Shown here: in pieces, positions 19,032 to 28,243 of the stretch
How the letters are laid out: each line of letters opens with the position of its first letter
Numbering within the stretch: position 1 is the stretch's first letter
Virus record (IMG/VR): IMGVR_UViG_3300009152_000104
Coordinates: 1 to 36,426 of that record
Reading direction: 5' to 3' (one strand)
DNA from: a virus
Length of the DNA: 36,426 bases
Made by a program: the position numbers and the translations under genes
Notes under the pieces: generated by a model
What the model saw: the letters and a program-made list of their open reading frames with translations, nothing else
Databases searched by the model: none
Told to the model about the DNA's origin: nothing

Positions 19032-21092
19032 TTATCCCTTTTTATTTCTTCCTTTTTTCTTTGGTTCTGGTTTTGACCTATCCTCAATTTCTATTGTTTG
19101 ATCATCACCTTCTCCTTTAACAAATAACATATATTCGCCCCCTTCTATAACCTCATTGTTTAATATCTTTTCTGAAATTAAGTCTTCGATTTTATCTTGG
19201 ATCGCTCTTTTAATTGGTCTTGCTCCGTATTGATCATCAAAACCAACTTTTGATATAAAATCAGTCACAGAACCTTCATAAGAAACGTTATATTTCATAG
19301 ATGTTAATCTGTCAATTAGTTTATCAATTTCAAGTTTTACAATTTTATCAATATGTTCTTTTACTAAAGAATTAAATATTACAACATCATCAATTCTATT
19401 TAAAAATTCAGGTGCAAAAAATTTGCGTAATTCTTTTTTCAATACGTCTCTTTTATACTCCTCTTGGACAACTTCACTATTATTATTTGTTTTAAATCCA
19501 ACACCATTCCCAAAGTCCTGTAATTTTCTAACACCAATATTTGATGTCATAATAATTAAACAGTTTTTAAAGTTGATCTTTCTGCCTAACCCATCAGTTA
19601 AATGTCCATCATCTAACATCTGTAGTAAGGTTGCGAATATGTCTTTATTTGCCTTCTCAATCTCATCAAAAAGTATGACAGAATATGGTTTATTTTTAAC
19701 TTGTTCTGTTAATTGACCCCCTTCTTCATGTCCCACATATCCTGGAGGGGATCCAATAAGTCTTGAGATGGTATGTTTCTCTTGGTACTCAGACATGTCA
19801 ACTCTTATTAAACTATCTTCACTACCAAATATTTCTTTTGCTAATTTTTTTGCTAAAAACGTCTTACCAACACCTGTTGATCCTAAAAATATAAACGAAC
19901 CGATTGGTCTATTAGGGTCTTTAATCCCAACTCTATTTCTTCTTATAGATTTTGATATTTTTCCAACCGCCTCTTCTTGACCAATAACGTATTTATTTAA
20001 AGTTAATTCAAGATTAACTAACGAATTTTTCTCATCTACATTTATTTTACTAACAGGAATTTTAGTCATGTTTGAAACTACCTCATAAATGATTTCATCA
20101 GGAATACCTCGTTTACTATTTTTAAGATGATCCTCAAATTTCTTTTTCTCCTCTTCTAATTTAATTAAAACGTTTCTTTCTCTATCTCTTAATTCGGCTG
20201 CTTGTTCGTAGTTTTGTTTTTTAATAACGGTCGCCTTCTCTTTCTTTATTTCTTGGGCCTCAACTTTTAATAACTCAATTTCTTCAGGTAATTTTATATC
20301 TATTTGCATTCTTGACCCAACCTCATCTAAAATATCAAAAGCCTTATCAGGAAACTCTCTATCCGTAATATATCTATCGGCTAACTCAACACATAACCGA
20401 AGTGATTCATCGGTATAATTAACCTTATGATGTTCTTCATATTTACCCTTACTTTGTTGTAGTATTTGAAACGTTTCTTCTTTGGTTGATGGATCTACAA
20501 TAATCTTTTGGAATCTTCTTTCTAATGCACCATCTTTCTCAAAATGTCTTCTATATTCATCAAGGGTTGTTGCTCCAATACACTGAATTTCACCTCTTGA
20601 TAACGCAGGTTTAAATATGTTTGATGCGTCTAAAGAACCTGAACTATTACCCGCACCAACCATAGTATGAATTTCATCTATAAATAAAATAATATTAGGG
20701 GTGTTCTGAAGTTCTTCAATAATCACCTTCATTCTTTCTTCAAATTGACCTCTATACTTTGTGCCGGCAACAATTGAGTTAATGTCTAAAGACACAATTC
20801 TTTTATCTACCAAATTTTTTGGGCACTCTCCACCATAAATCATCATTGCAAGACCCTCGACGATTGCAGTTTTACCTGCTCCTGGTTCACCAATAATAAT
20901 AGGGTTATTTTTTTTCCTCCTTGATAAAACTTGGGCAATTCTAAAGATTTCTTTTTCTCTACCAATTACTGGGTCTAATTTACCTTGTTCGGCAAGTTTT
21001 ATTAGATCTTTACTAAAATTATCTAATACAGGTGTTCCGGCCTCACTCTTTTTTTTATTTTTATCATTACTATCGTCTACAAAATCTAACAT
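19032..21092 (-). CDS. clpC: ClpC-type AAA+ unfoldase lacking the N-domain
   Basis: The 686-residue protein has two AAA+ modules. D1 has Walker A GEPGAGKT (68-75), pore loop KYRGQFEER (112-120) and Walker B IILFIDE (134-140). A UVR-like middle segment (NYEQAAELRDRE, about 294-305) is diagnostic of ClpC. D2 has Walker A GSTGVGKT (404-411), pore GYVGHEEGG (451-459) and Walker B VILFDE (472-477). VGF at 531-533 in the loop before the small domain matches the ClpP-docking tripeptide of ClpC. The two N-terminal Clp repeats are missing; an acidic 20-residue tail replaces them. No ClpP is in the window, so it would use host ClpP. It lies near the tmRNA and is divergent from the KTSC gene. Confidence 0.93.
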   Translation of the reverse strand: MLDFVDDSNDKNKKKSEAGTPVLDNFSKDLIKLAEQGKLDPVIGREKEIFRIAQVLSRRKKNNPIIIGEPGAGKTAIVEGLAMMIYGGECPKNLVDKRIVSLDINSIVAGTKYRGQFEERMKVIIEELQNTPNIILFIDEIHTMVGAGNSSGSLDASNIFKPALSRGEIQCIGATTLDEYRRHFEKDGALERRFQKIIVDPSTKEETFQILQQSKGKYEEHHKVNYTDESLRLCVELADRYITDREFPDKAFDILDEVGSRMQIDIKLPEEIELLKVEAQEIKKEKATVIKKQNYEQAAELRDRERNVLIKLEEEKKKFEDHLKNSKRGIPDEIIYEVVSNMTKIPVSKINVDEKNSLVNLELTLNKYVIGQEEAVGKISKSIRRNRVGIKDPNRPIGSFIFLGSTGVGKTFLAKKLAKEIFGSEDSLIRVDMSEYQEKHTISRLIGSPPGYVGHEEGGQLTEQVKNKPYSVILFDEIEKANKDIFATLLQMLDDGHLTDGLGRKINFKNCLIIMTSNIGVRKLQDFGNGVGFKTNNNSEVVQEEYKRDVLKKELRKFFAPEFLNRIDDVVIFNSLVKEHIDKIVKLEIDKLIDRLTSMKYNVSYEGSVTDFISKVGFDDQYGARPIKRAIQDKIEDLISEKILNNEVIEGGEYMLFVKGEGDDQTIEIEDRSKPEPKKKGRNKKG

Positions 21093-21173
21093 AATTAAAA
21101 GTTTTATATAAATCTAAATATATTCATATTGTTAGTCAATACTTGTCTTTTTGTCAGGTGTGGGTATAATTAC

Positions 21174-21188
21174 ATGACAAAATGTCAT
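21174..21188. promoter_or_regulatory. Palindrome between clpC and the KTSC gene, possible operator
   Basis: ATGACA-AAA-TGTCAT is a perfect inverted repeat in the 186-bp gap between divergent genes. A related half site, TTGTCA, lies about 20 bp upstream. The rest of the gap is AT-rich, with an imperfect hairpin near 21222-21248 that may terminate leftover transcripts. Confidence 0.4.
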
Positions 21189-21278
21189 ATTTTAATAAAT
21201 GTTATATTTTTAAAATAAAAAGTCCCATTGATTGGTGGATTTTTTTATTTGTGTTATTTATTTTAATAATAAAAAATT

Positions 21279-21524
21279 ATGGCAATTACAAGAGAAGAAT
21301 TTAAAGGAACAAAGATTATTAACGAAATACAATCGTCAAACATAGTTAAAACAGAATATGATACTGAAACAAAAAAAATGATAACTGAATTTAAAAACGG
21401 TATTAGATATGAATATGAGGATGTACCTCATCAAAAATACACCGAATTTAGAACCGCACAATCTCAAGGTACATATTTTAATAAAAACATTTCAAAAATT
21501 TACAAATATAAAAAATTAAGTTAA
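21279..21524 (+). CDS. KTSC domain protein (81 aa)
   Basis: The single small domain matches the KTSC family: SSNIVKTEYDTETKKMITEF, FKNGIRYEYEDVP and ...GTYFNKNISKIYKYKKL. KTSC domains are small beta-rich units often found in phages and beside lysyl-tRNA synthetase-like sequences. The reaction is unknown. TATTTATT (21255-21262) lies 16 bp upstream. The nucleotidyltransferase follows within 25 bp. Confidence 0.82.
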   Translation: MAITREEFKGTKIINEIQSSNIVKTEYDTETKKMITEFKNGIRYEYEDVPHQKYTEFRTAQSQGTYFNKNISKIYKYKKLS

Positions 21525-21537
21525 ACAAAAAACTTAA

Positions 21538-21545
21538 TATTTATA
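21538..21545 (+). promoter_or_regulatory. TATTTATA motif immediately before a start codon
   Basis: Perfect motif ending four bases before ATG 21550. If it is a -10-like element, the mRNA would be leaderless. Confidence 0.45.
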
Positions 21546-21549
21546 TTTG

Positions 21550-22284
21550 ATGGACAATGAATTAATAAAAAGTTTTGAACCAAAAAAAGAATTAAACCCA
21601 AAAATTTGGGACGACTCTGGAAAAATAACAAAAATAAACCCAGATGTTAGGGACAGTCTTCTTAAGACTGCAAATTTATTTATAGATTCTCTTGGGGTAG
21701 ATATTTTAATAACTGATATTATTATGATTGGATCATTAGTCAATTACAATTGGTCCAAATATTCTGATATTGATTTACACATTGTCTTAAATTATGGTCA
21801 ATTCCCATCTGACTCTAAGGATTTATATGTTGAATTCTTTGATCTAAAAAAAATAGTTTTTAATCAAAAACATAATATAAAATTATTTGGTTACGACGTT
21901 GAGTGTTTTGTACAAGACGAGAATGAGGTCGCATTTAGTTCTGGGGTATATTCTGTTCTTTATAATATGTGGGTTAATGAACCAAAAAAAGATGAAATGA
22001 AAGAAATTGATACAGAACTAATTAAAGAAAAGGCAAAACAATGGATGAATATTATTGATGGTGTTGTTGACAACATCGGAGATGAAAGTCCTGATGAGAT
22101 AAAATCTATTGTAAAAAAATATAAAGAAAAACTTAAGAAGTTTAGAAGTTGTGGACTTGAAAAAGGTGGGGAAATGTCTATAGAAAATCTAGTATTTAAA
22201 CTATTAAGAAGAAACGGTTATATTGGTAAATTATATGATATACCAACAAAATTAATCGACAAAAAATTATCAATGAATCAATAA
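21550..22284 (+). CDS. Nucleotidyltransferase-fold protein
   Basis: I use ATG 21550 (244 aa); the TTG three bases earlier adjoins the promoter motif. The signature GSLVNYNWSKYSDIDLHIVL (about residues 58-77) is the GS...DxD metal-binding motif of the pol-beta/MNT nucleotidyltransferase fold. A third acidic residue may be in DVECFVQDENEV. The C-terminal half is helical (SIVKKYKEKLKKFRSCGLEK). It could transfer AMP or another nucleotide to a protein, RNA or small molecule. No partner such as a HEPN antitoxin is evident next to it, so function is open. Confidence 0.75.
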   Translation: MDNELIKSFEPKKELNPKIWDDSGKITKINPDVRDSLLKTANLFIDSLGVDILITDIIMIGSLVNYNWSKYSDIDLHIVLNYGQFPSDSKDLYVEFFDLKKIVFNQKHNIKLFGYDVECFVQDENEVAFSSGVYSVLYNMWVNEPKKDEMKEIDTELIKEKAKQWMNIIDGVVDNIGDESPDEIKSIVKKYKEKLKKFRSCGLEKGGEMSIENLVFKLLRRNGYIGKLYDIPTKLIDKKLSMNQ

Positions 22285-22359
22285 ATAGATTAAAAATAAA
22301 ACAATATCGATTATTGGTATATTTATTTAATAAAAATAATTTAATCAAAAAAATATACT

Positions 22360-23676
22360 ATGGGAGGACTAAAACCTATTGGGAGTGAGAAATTAGTTGG
22401 TATGGATAAAATCCGTAGAATTATGGAAATTGCTAACTATAACCACGAATTATCTAATAAAGATATTGAATTAAAATCTACAGAGTATAGACTTGGTTTA
22501 TCAGATGGAAATTCATATGACATTGTAAAAGAAAGACAAGGATATATAATTAAAAGAAATATTACTGAATCTTACTCTGATTATATCGAACCTATGAAAA
22601 ATAGGAGATATTACAGATCTTACTCTGAAGCATTAAAAAAATTAAATTTAATGGCTAAAGATTTTAACTCATTATATAATAACGATGAGGGCACAAATCT
22701 TTTTACCGAACAAAAAAAGTTTAAACTTAAAGTTCCAACACCAAAGTCAGATGTTGCCCCTGAACAGGCACCAACATTACCTGAACCATCTCCGGCTCCC
22801 GCACCTGCGGCAGAACCATCTCCGGCTCCCGCAACAGGATCAGAAGAAGATCCAATGGCAGGACTTATGGGAGGTACCGAAACAACAGGACCAGAAGAAG
22901 ATCCAATGGCAGACCTTGGTGGGGATGAAGATCCAATGGCAGACCTTGGTGGGGATGACGAATCTACCGACGATGAAGAGGAAAATACAGGCAAAGAAAA
23001 TGGAGTATCGTTTAAGTTGATTCAAAAATTAACAGGAAAACTATCCCAAAAAATTAGAAAATATCTTAACAGTGAAGAAATGGATTCTGACGATGTTAAG
23101 TATATTTTAAATTCTGTGTTATCTTCATTAGATTTATCTGTGTTGGATGACGAAGACGTTGAGGAAATTATAGATCGTTTGGAAGGTGATGAAGAAGATA
23201 AAGAAGAGGGCGACGAAGAGGGTAATGAAGAAGGTGATGAAAATTTAACCTCGGATGAAGACCCTGATGTTGATTCTCCTGAACCACCGTCAGATGAAGG
23301 TGAGGTTACAGAATACGGATATAGAAACAGAAATAGAATGACAGTAGGTCCTTTAGGGACAAGAACAGATAATATGTTCTCAGAATCTAAAGTTGATAAA
23401 ATCATTGGAAGATATTTTTCAATTAATGAAGATGAAAAAAAGGTTAATAATAGAAAAAAAATTATTAATAAGGGACTTTTAAAAGAAAATATGGTTGTAA
23501 ACGAAATGGAGATCAAAAGACTTTCAAAATCAATTCAACAAGAAAGATCGGCATTAAAATTCTTAGAAAAAAATCCAAACGCGGTTTTAATAGGATCAAC
23601 AAATAAAAGTAATTTACTATTTAAAGTCGGTATTAATGAACACAAAATATCAACAGACGGAAGAAGAGTACTATGA
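22360..23676 (+). CDS. Acidic, Pro/Ala-rich head-module protein (438 aa)
   Basis: The protein begins MGGLKPIGSEKLVGMDKIRR. A folded N-terminal part (1-125) is followed by a Pro-Ala linker (PEPSPAPAPAAEPSPAPA), a tandem repeat of EDPMADLGGD, a helical segment (VSFKLIQKLTGKLSQKIRKY) and a very acidic Glu/Asp stretch. A basic C-terminal domain ends LLFKVGINEHKISTDGRRVL. Several Ile/Val-x-Glu sites occur (SINE, VVNE, GINE), as expected for a scaffold or core protein trimmed by the prohead protease. It is the first of four tightly overlapping genes (ATGA overlap with the next). Function is not established. Confidence 0.7.
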   Translation: MGGLKPIGSEKLVGMDKIRRIMEIANYNHELSNKDIELKSTEYRLGLSDGNSYDIVKERQGYIIKRNITESYSDYIEPMKNRRYYRSYSEALKKLNLMAKDFNSLYNNDEGTNLFTEQKKFKLKVPTPKSDVAPEQAPTLPEPSPAPAPAAEPSPAPATGSEEDPMAGLMGGTETTGPEEDPMADLGGDEDPMADLGGDDESTDDEEENTGKENGVSFKLIQKLTGKLSQKIRKYLNSEEMDSDDVKYILNSVLSSLDLSVLDDEDVEEIIDRLEGDEEDKEEGDEEGNEEGDENLTSDEDPDVDSPEPPSDEGEVTEYGYRNRNRMTVGPLGTRTDNMFSESKVDKIIGRYFSINEDEKKVNNRKKIINKGLLKENMVVNEMEIKRLSKSIQQERSALKFLEKNPNAVLIGSTNKSNLLFKVGINEHKISTDGRRVL

Positions 23677-24080
23677 ATTATTTAATTTACATAAATGGTA
23701 TGGGACCCAATTATAAGGGAGACAACATTTATGAATTTATTTTTTCAGAAACTTTAGATGTTTGGGGTGAGAATTGGGAATCAAAACCATCTAATGGTTA
23801 CCCATCACCACCTGACTTTGAATATATAAAAAAGGTTGGATCATTAATTAATGGGGAAATCTTATTAGAATTGGTTCAAAACTCAGACGTATTTTCAATG
23901 ATGGATTCAATGGATGGGGTACTGTCCATAGGTTGGGAAAAAGAAACAAATGAAATTGATTTCTCAATCACAAAAAGATTAGTATTTAAGTTTGGGGAAA
24001 CTGAACAAGACGTAAAAGATAAACTATATGAACGAGATATCGTTCTTGAATTTGATAAAAAAGCAGTATATGAATCCTAA
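23673..24080 (+). CDS. Unknown 135-aa protein
   Basis: ATG 23673 overlaps the previous stop by four bases. The protein starts MNYLIYINGMGPNYKGDNIY and looks like an alpha/beta fold of medium size (EFIFSETLDVWGENWESKPS, IDFSITKRLVFKFGETEQDV). Its hydrophobic core and lack of repeats suggest a small structural or assembly protein. It is in an operon with the head-module genes either side. No family recognised. Confidence 0.7.
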   Translation: MNYLIYINGMGPNYKGDNIYEFIFSETLDVWGENWESKPSNGYPSPPDFEYIKKVGSLINGEILLELVQNSDVFSMMDSMDGVLSIGWEKETNEIDFSITKRLVFKFGETEQDVKDKLYERDIVLEFDKKAVYES

Positions 24081-25014
24081 AAATCATATTTTAACTTTGT
24101 TAGAACACGGATTGTCATTTAACACTATTAGTAATTTAAATGACTTACAAATTAAGGTATTATCCGAAAAATTTACAAAAAAAGAAGAGAATAAAGAAGC
24201 GGTAACAAAGACTGTATATCAACCAACAAAAAACCCAAAAGATATGGAAGCAGTTCAGGCTATGGTAACAAAAGCAGACCCAAACGCTTCAGTTGAGTTA
24301 GATGAGAAATTTGAATCAAAATCCCAACAAGGATTATTTTGGTCAAAATGTAAAAATAGTACAGGAAAAACAAAAGAAAAATGGTGTAACATGGCTAAAG
24401 AATTTTCTGATAGTACATCTAAAAAAGATTATAAAAAAATGCCAGAAAAAAAACATCCCGAAAAAACGGTTAAAAAAACAACTAAAAAAACTAATGAAAA
24501 TTTAGAAAGATTTTTAGAAGATAGAATTGTTAACATGTTGGATGAATATGTGAACCCAACGTTTACAAAAGGTCAAATGATTAATACAATATCTGAAAAA
24601 ACAGAAAAATTTAATTCTATGTTTTTGAAAACCCCAAAAAAAATGTCTATGTTTTCAAACGAATCTGGAATTGAAATGAAAAGTATGAAAAGGCCTATTG
24701 GTAGAATCTCTTCTTTAGGGGAAGACACAAAAGAAAAAGAAAGAACTAAGGAAAAAGAAAGAACTAAGGAAAAAGAAAGAAGAAAGGGTAACCCTTTTAA
24801 AGACCCTAATCCTGACGTAGAAGAAAAACCTAAAGCAAATACAAAAGAAAAAGAAAGAACTAAGGAAAAAGAAAGAACTAAGGAAAAAGAAAGAAGAAGG
24901 GATAATCCTTTTAAAGATCCTAATCCTGATGTTAAGGAAAATCCAAAAGCAAAAATGGAAAAACAACAAAGTGGTTTCATTGATGCAATAATGAACATAT
25001 TAAATTTTAACTAA
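24070..25014 (+). CDS. Lysine-rich protein with duplicated KEKER repeat block
   Basis: I prefer ATG 24070 (314 aa, 11-bp overlap with the previous gene) to the upstream in-frame ATG 24028 (53-bp overlap). The N-terminal third is folded (HILTLLEHGLSFNTISNLND). Residues about 75-125 contain FWSKCKNSTGKTKEKWCNMA with two Cys. The C-terminal third has two 38-residue copies of a charged block, each with three TKEKER units and NPFKDPNPDV. The final helix is hydrophobic (FIDAIMNILNFN). Very high lysine content fits a DNA- or scaffold-contacting core protein; this is inference. Confidence 0.7.
   Translation: MNPKNHILTLLEHGLSFNTISNLNDLQIKVLSEKFTKKEENKEAVTKTVYQPTKNPKDMEAVQAMVTKADPNASVELDEKFESKSQQGLFWSKCKNSTGKTKEKWCNMAKEFSDSTSKKDYKKMPEKKHPEKTVKKTTKKTNENLERFLEDRIVNMLDEYVNPTFTKGQMINTISEKTEKFNSMFLKTPKKMSMFSNESGIEMKSMKRPIGRISSLGEDTKEKERTKEKERTKEKERRKGNPFKDPNPDVEEKPKANTKEKERTKEKERTKEKERRRDNPFKDPNPDVKENPKAKMEKQQSGFIDAIMNILNFN
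24727..24954 (+). repeat. Tandem duplication, two 114-bp copies in frame
   Basis: 24727-24840 and 24841-24954 are near-identical 38-codon units. Each contains three 18-bp subrepeats (ACTAAGGAAAAAGAAAGA-like). Copies differ at a few sites, mainly near the 3' ends. Confidence 0.9.
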
Positions 25015-26378
25015 TGGGACATAAATATATTGAGAGTTTAGTGAGGAAAATCATAAACGAGGCTCCTGTTGATTATGGGGATTATCCAGAAAGAATGGAC
25101 CCTAGAGTACAACAAAAGATTGAGGATCCCGAAAGTATCTATGCAAAAAATAGAGGGTTTCAAGGAGGAGTATCTGATGTTGAGAGGTTATCAGGAGACA
25201 GATTCAAAGAGATTGTTGATTACGTAAAAAGATATTATACCACTGAAAGAAATATAACAGATCCTTCGGTAATGGCCGCGATTCAAATGGAACAAATGAT
25301 GGCGGTTAGACAAGCAATGACCAAAGAGCCAAGACATAGAGAAAAACTTAGAGATCTTGCAGTTGAAATTAAGGCCAAAGAAAATGGTTGGATGCCTAAT
25401 AATATTACAATGGAAAATGCGTTAAGGGAAGGTCTTGTAAAAAAAAGAAAATCTAAGGATGGTGGGACCATTTATGAATTTGAATTGATGAATCTTTTAA
25501 CTTTCCTTGGGGAACAATCTATAGACCCAACTATATTTCAGATGAAACCTAAAAAAAATGAAAAACTACCAATACCTGCAAACTTTTCATTTGACATTGA
25601 TGAATTAACTCCAGAAGAAGAAAAACAATTGGAGATTGAAAAACGACACGTTATAAATGCATATGTGATGGGTAAGGCAAAAAGAGGTCAATACGCTTAT
25701 CAGGAATATAAAGATAGATTAGACGCTATAGACCCATCTTTATATGAATTGTATAATAAAATTATGGGAGCAAATGATTTAATGTATTTTACCAACCAAC
25801 AACTAATTGAAATGTTGGGGGGTAATGCGGCAGGATCGGCAGGTAAAGCCAAACCAGAACAAAGCGATGAAGATGAGGATGACGACCAAAGTGGTGAAGA
25901 AATGGATAAAGATACTTGGTTTGCAAATGGATTAATCTTCCCAATTCTATTACATGAAGTTGATAAAGCATTTGGTATGGTTACCGCAAGACAACAGTGG
26001 AAAGGAATGAATCCTGAAATGGCACAACAAGTTATTAGTCAAACTGACACAATGGAACATGAACCAATGAACTTCAGAATTGGTGCTGAATTAGCAAGAA
26101 AAATTAGAACAATGTTACCTGAAGAATTAGTTTTAGATCCTGATGGTCGTATTTATATGCCGTTCTTTGAAAAGAACCTTTATGAGGTACCGGCGGAAAG
26201 ATTCCTAAAACAAATAATTGCAAATGTTGTTTCAAATAGAAAAGAAGATAACGCAAAAGCGGTTAAAGAATTTAAGGACATTTTTGAAAAGGCTAAAAAG
26301 GAATATCAGAGATTTAAAGGTGAAGATGATGAGGATGATGAATATAATTATGATAATGATGATGATTTATCCTACTAA
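25014..26378 (+). CDS. Head-targeted 454-aa protein in the head operon
   Basis: The start overlaps the previous stop by one base (TAATG). The leader MGHKYIESLVRKIINE ends in INE at residue 16, giving predicted cleavage E16-A17. The body is largely helical and methionine-rich (SVMAAIQMEQMMAVRQAMTK), has an acidic linker (SDEDEDDDQSGEEM) and ends in an Asp/Tyr-rich tail (DDEDDEYNYDNDDDLSY). No enzymatic motif is seen. Its place directly upstream of the terminase and its leader suggest a head-interior or portal-associated structural protein. A strong terminator follows. Confidence 0.75.
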   Translation: MGHKYIESLVRKIINEAPVDYGDYPERMDPRVQQKIEDPESIYAKNRGFQGGVSDVERLSGDRFKEIVDYVKRYYTTERNITDPSVMAAIQMEQMMAVRQAMTKEPRHREKLRDLAVEIKAKENGWMPNNITMENALREGLVKKRKSKDGGTIYEFELMNLLTFLGEQSIDPTIFQMKPKKNEKLPIPANFSFDIDELTPEEEKQLEIEKRHVINAYVMGKAKRGQYAYQEYKDRLDAIDPSLYELYNKIMGANDLMYFTNQQLIEMLGGNAAGSAGKAKPEQSDEDEDDDQSGEEMDKDTWFANGLIFPILLHEVDKAFGMVTARQQWKGMNPEMAQQVISQTDTMEHEPMNFRIGAELARKIRTMLPEELVLDPDGRIYMPFFEKNLYEVPAERFLKQIIANVVSNRKEDNAKAVKEFKDIFEKAKKEYQRFKGEDDEDDEYNYDNDDDLSY

Positions 26379-26392
26379 AAATTAAAAATAGT

Positions 26393-26418
26393 AAACCCAC
26401 CCAAAAGGTGGGTTTTTT
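26393..26418 (+). terminator. Rho-independent terminator before terminase
   Basis: ACCCACC/GGTGGGT with loop CAAAA and T6. It ends the 22360-26378 operon. Confidence 0.9.
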
Positions 26419-26438
26419 ATTAAATAAACTATTTAAAG

Positions 26439-26446
26439 TATTTATA
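26439..26446 (+). promoter_or_regulatory. TATTTATA motif before terminase
   Basis: Perfect copy right after the terminator and 13 bp before ATG 26460, the place where a new promoter is required. Confidence 0.55.
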
Positions 26447-26459
26447 ATAAAAAAACTTT

Positions 26460-28232
26460 ATGAGTTTAACAAAAGAACAAGTGATGTTAGAATATGTTAG
26501 GTGTATGAAAGATACGGAATACGCTTTAAAAACATATCTACAAACATACGATAATACAGTATCTAAATACGTACCATTACAACTATTTCCTGATCAAGTT
26601 TCTTTATTGAAAGATTACGAGGACTACGAAGAGAACATTGCATTAAAATATAGACAGGCAGGAGTTTCTACCGTTACTGCGGCTTGGGTATCAAAAAGGT
26701 TAGTTTTTGCAAAAAAGACCCAACCTGAAAAAATTCTAATAATTGCCAACAAACTTGATACCTCAATGGAAATGGCTAATAAAATAAGAGCGTTTGTTGA
26801 TCAATGGCCTTCGTGGGTTGGTGCTGGATTTTCCATAGATAAAAACTCACAAAAACATTATAAATTAAATAATGGTAGTGAAGTAAAGGCGGTAGCAACA
26901 TCAAAAGATGCGTTACGTGGATTTACCCCAACCATTCTTGTGTTTGATGAGGCGGCATTTATCGAGGCCGATAGTGATTTTTGGCCGGCTTGTATGGCCT
27001 CGTTATCTACTGGAGGTAAAGTAATTGTAGTATCAACACCAAATGGTTATGACCCAATATATTACGAAATATATGATCAAACATTAAAAGGTTTTAATAA
27101 CTTTAAAATTTCTGAAATGTTTTGGTGGAGAGATCCAAGATACGCCAAAGATTTGTTTTTAGTTCCTACAGATGATCTTGTACATTATCTTTTAAATAAA
27201 GATGAACAGGATGAGTCTAAACATGTCTCCTTTGCACATATTGACCCGTATGTTAGGGATCATACGGAAATATCTAAATACTTTAAAGAGGGATACAAAC
27301 CGTGTTCAAATTGGTACGAAAAAATGGTTAAAAAATTAAAGTACGATAAGAGGAAGATCAATCAAGAGTTAAATTGTGAGTTCTTAGGTTCAGGGGATAA
27401 TGTATTTGATAATAAACAATTAGAGGAAATAAAAAATAACACCCTTTTAGAACCTGAAGGTAAATTAATGGGTAACTCATTATGGATGTGGAAAGAACCA
27501 ATATTGGGCAATAAATACATAATGGGGGTTGACGTATCAAGAGGGGATAGTGAGGATTTTAGTTCAATACAAATTATTGATTTTGATGCGAGAGAACAAG
27601 TTTTTGAATACGTTGGTAAAATTCCACCTGATTCTCTTGCTGAGATCGCATATAAATGGGGGATTATGTATAATGCGTTTATTGTTGTCGATATCACCGG
27701 AGGTATGGGAATAACAACAGTTAGAAAATTACAAGAATTAGGGTACAAAAGTTTATACGTTGAGGGTATTGATACCACAAGTATATGGGCTAATGCAAGT
27801 AAGGCGGTGGATAAAATCCCCGGAATTAACTTTAATAACAAAAGAGTACAAATAATTGCGGCATTTGAGGAGGCGGTTAGACACAAATTTAAAATAAAAA
27901 GTGTTAGATTATATAATGAAATGAACACTTTTATATATGTAAATGGTAGACCAGATCACCAAAGAGGACAACATGATGACCTTATCATGGGGATATCAAT
28001 GGCGATTTATGTTGGGGAGTCTTCCTTTACAAAATTAGAAAAGGTTGCCCAACAAGCTAAGGTTATGTTGGAGTCTTGGACCGTAGCGTCAAATGATTCT
28101 GTTGCAAAAGAGGCTCACTTTAATCCATTGTTACCTAACATGAATGTTAAAAGAGATAATTTTGGTAGGGAAATTAATGCCGCTACAAAAGATGATTACA
28201 TTAAATACGGGTGGTTATTTGGTGGTAGGTAA
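26460..28232 (+). CDS. Terminase large subunit (gp17-like)
   Basis: The 590-residue protein packages DNA at the portal. The N-terminal ATPase has Walker A YRQAGVST (64-71), Walker B ILVFDEA (159-165) and coupling motif VSTPNG (191-196). The C-terminal RNase H-like nuclease has MGVDVSRGDSEDFSS with Asp358, VVDITGGMG with Asp411 and the final acidic site in QHDDLIMGISMA. Length and motif order match T4 gp17. No small terminase subunit is visible immediately upstream. Confidence 0.96.
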   Translation: MSLTKEQVMLEYVRCMKDTEYALKTYLQTYDNTVSKYVPLQLFPDQVSLLKDYEDYEENIALKYRQAGVSTVTAAWVSKRLVFAKKTQPEKILIIANKLDTSMEMANKIRAFVDQWPSWVGAGFSIDKNSQKHYKLNNGSEVKAVATSKDALRGFTPTILVFDEAAFIEADSDFWPACMASLSTGGKVIVVSTPNGYDPIYYEIYDQTLKGFNNFKISEMFWWRDPRYAKDLFLVPTDDLVHYLLNKDEQDESKHVSFAHIDPYVRDHTEISKYFKEGYKPCSNWYEKMVKKLKYDKRKINQELNCEFLGSGDNVFDNKQLEEIKNNTLLEPEGKLMGNSLWMWKEPILGNKYIMGVDVSRGDSEDFSSIQIIDFDAREQVFEYVGKIPPDSLAEIAYKWGIMYNAFIVVDITGGMGITTVRKLQELGYKSLYVEGIDTTSIWANASKAVDKIPGINFNNKRVQIIAAFEEAVRHKFKIKSVRLYNEMNTFIYVNGRPDHQRGQHDDLIMGISMAIYVGESSFTKLEKVAQQAKVMLESWTVASNDSVAKEAHFNPLLPNMNVKRDNFGREINAATKDDYIKYGWLFGGR

Positions 28233-28240
28233 TATTTATA
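28233..28240 (+). promoter_or_regulatory. TATTTATA motif
   Basis: Lies at the very end of the terminase gene and three bases before ATG 28244. Confidence 0.4.
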
Positions 28241-28243
28241 ATT

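Noticed and set aside
22620-23516. Minus-strand frames rich in Ser and Pro opposite the 22360 gene
   Set aside because: They are mirror images of the acidic Glu/Asp repeats; no promoter or start context.
27362-27928. 188-codon minus-strand frame opposite terminase
   Set aside because: It lies wholly within the terminase nuclease domain, whose motifs are intact; no independent evidence.
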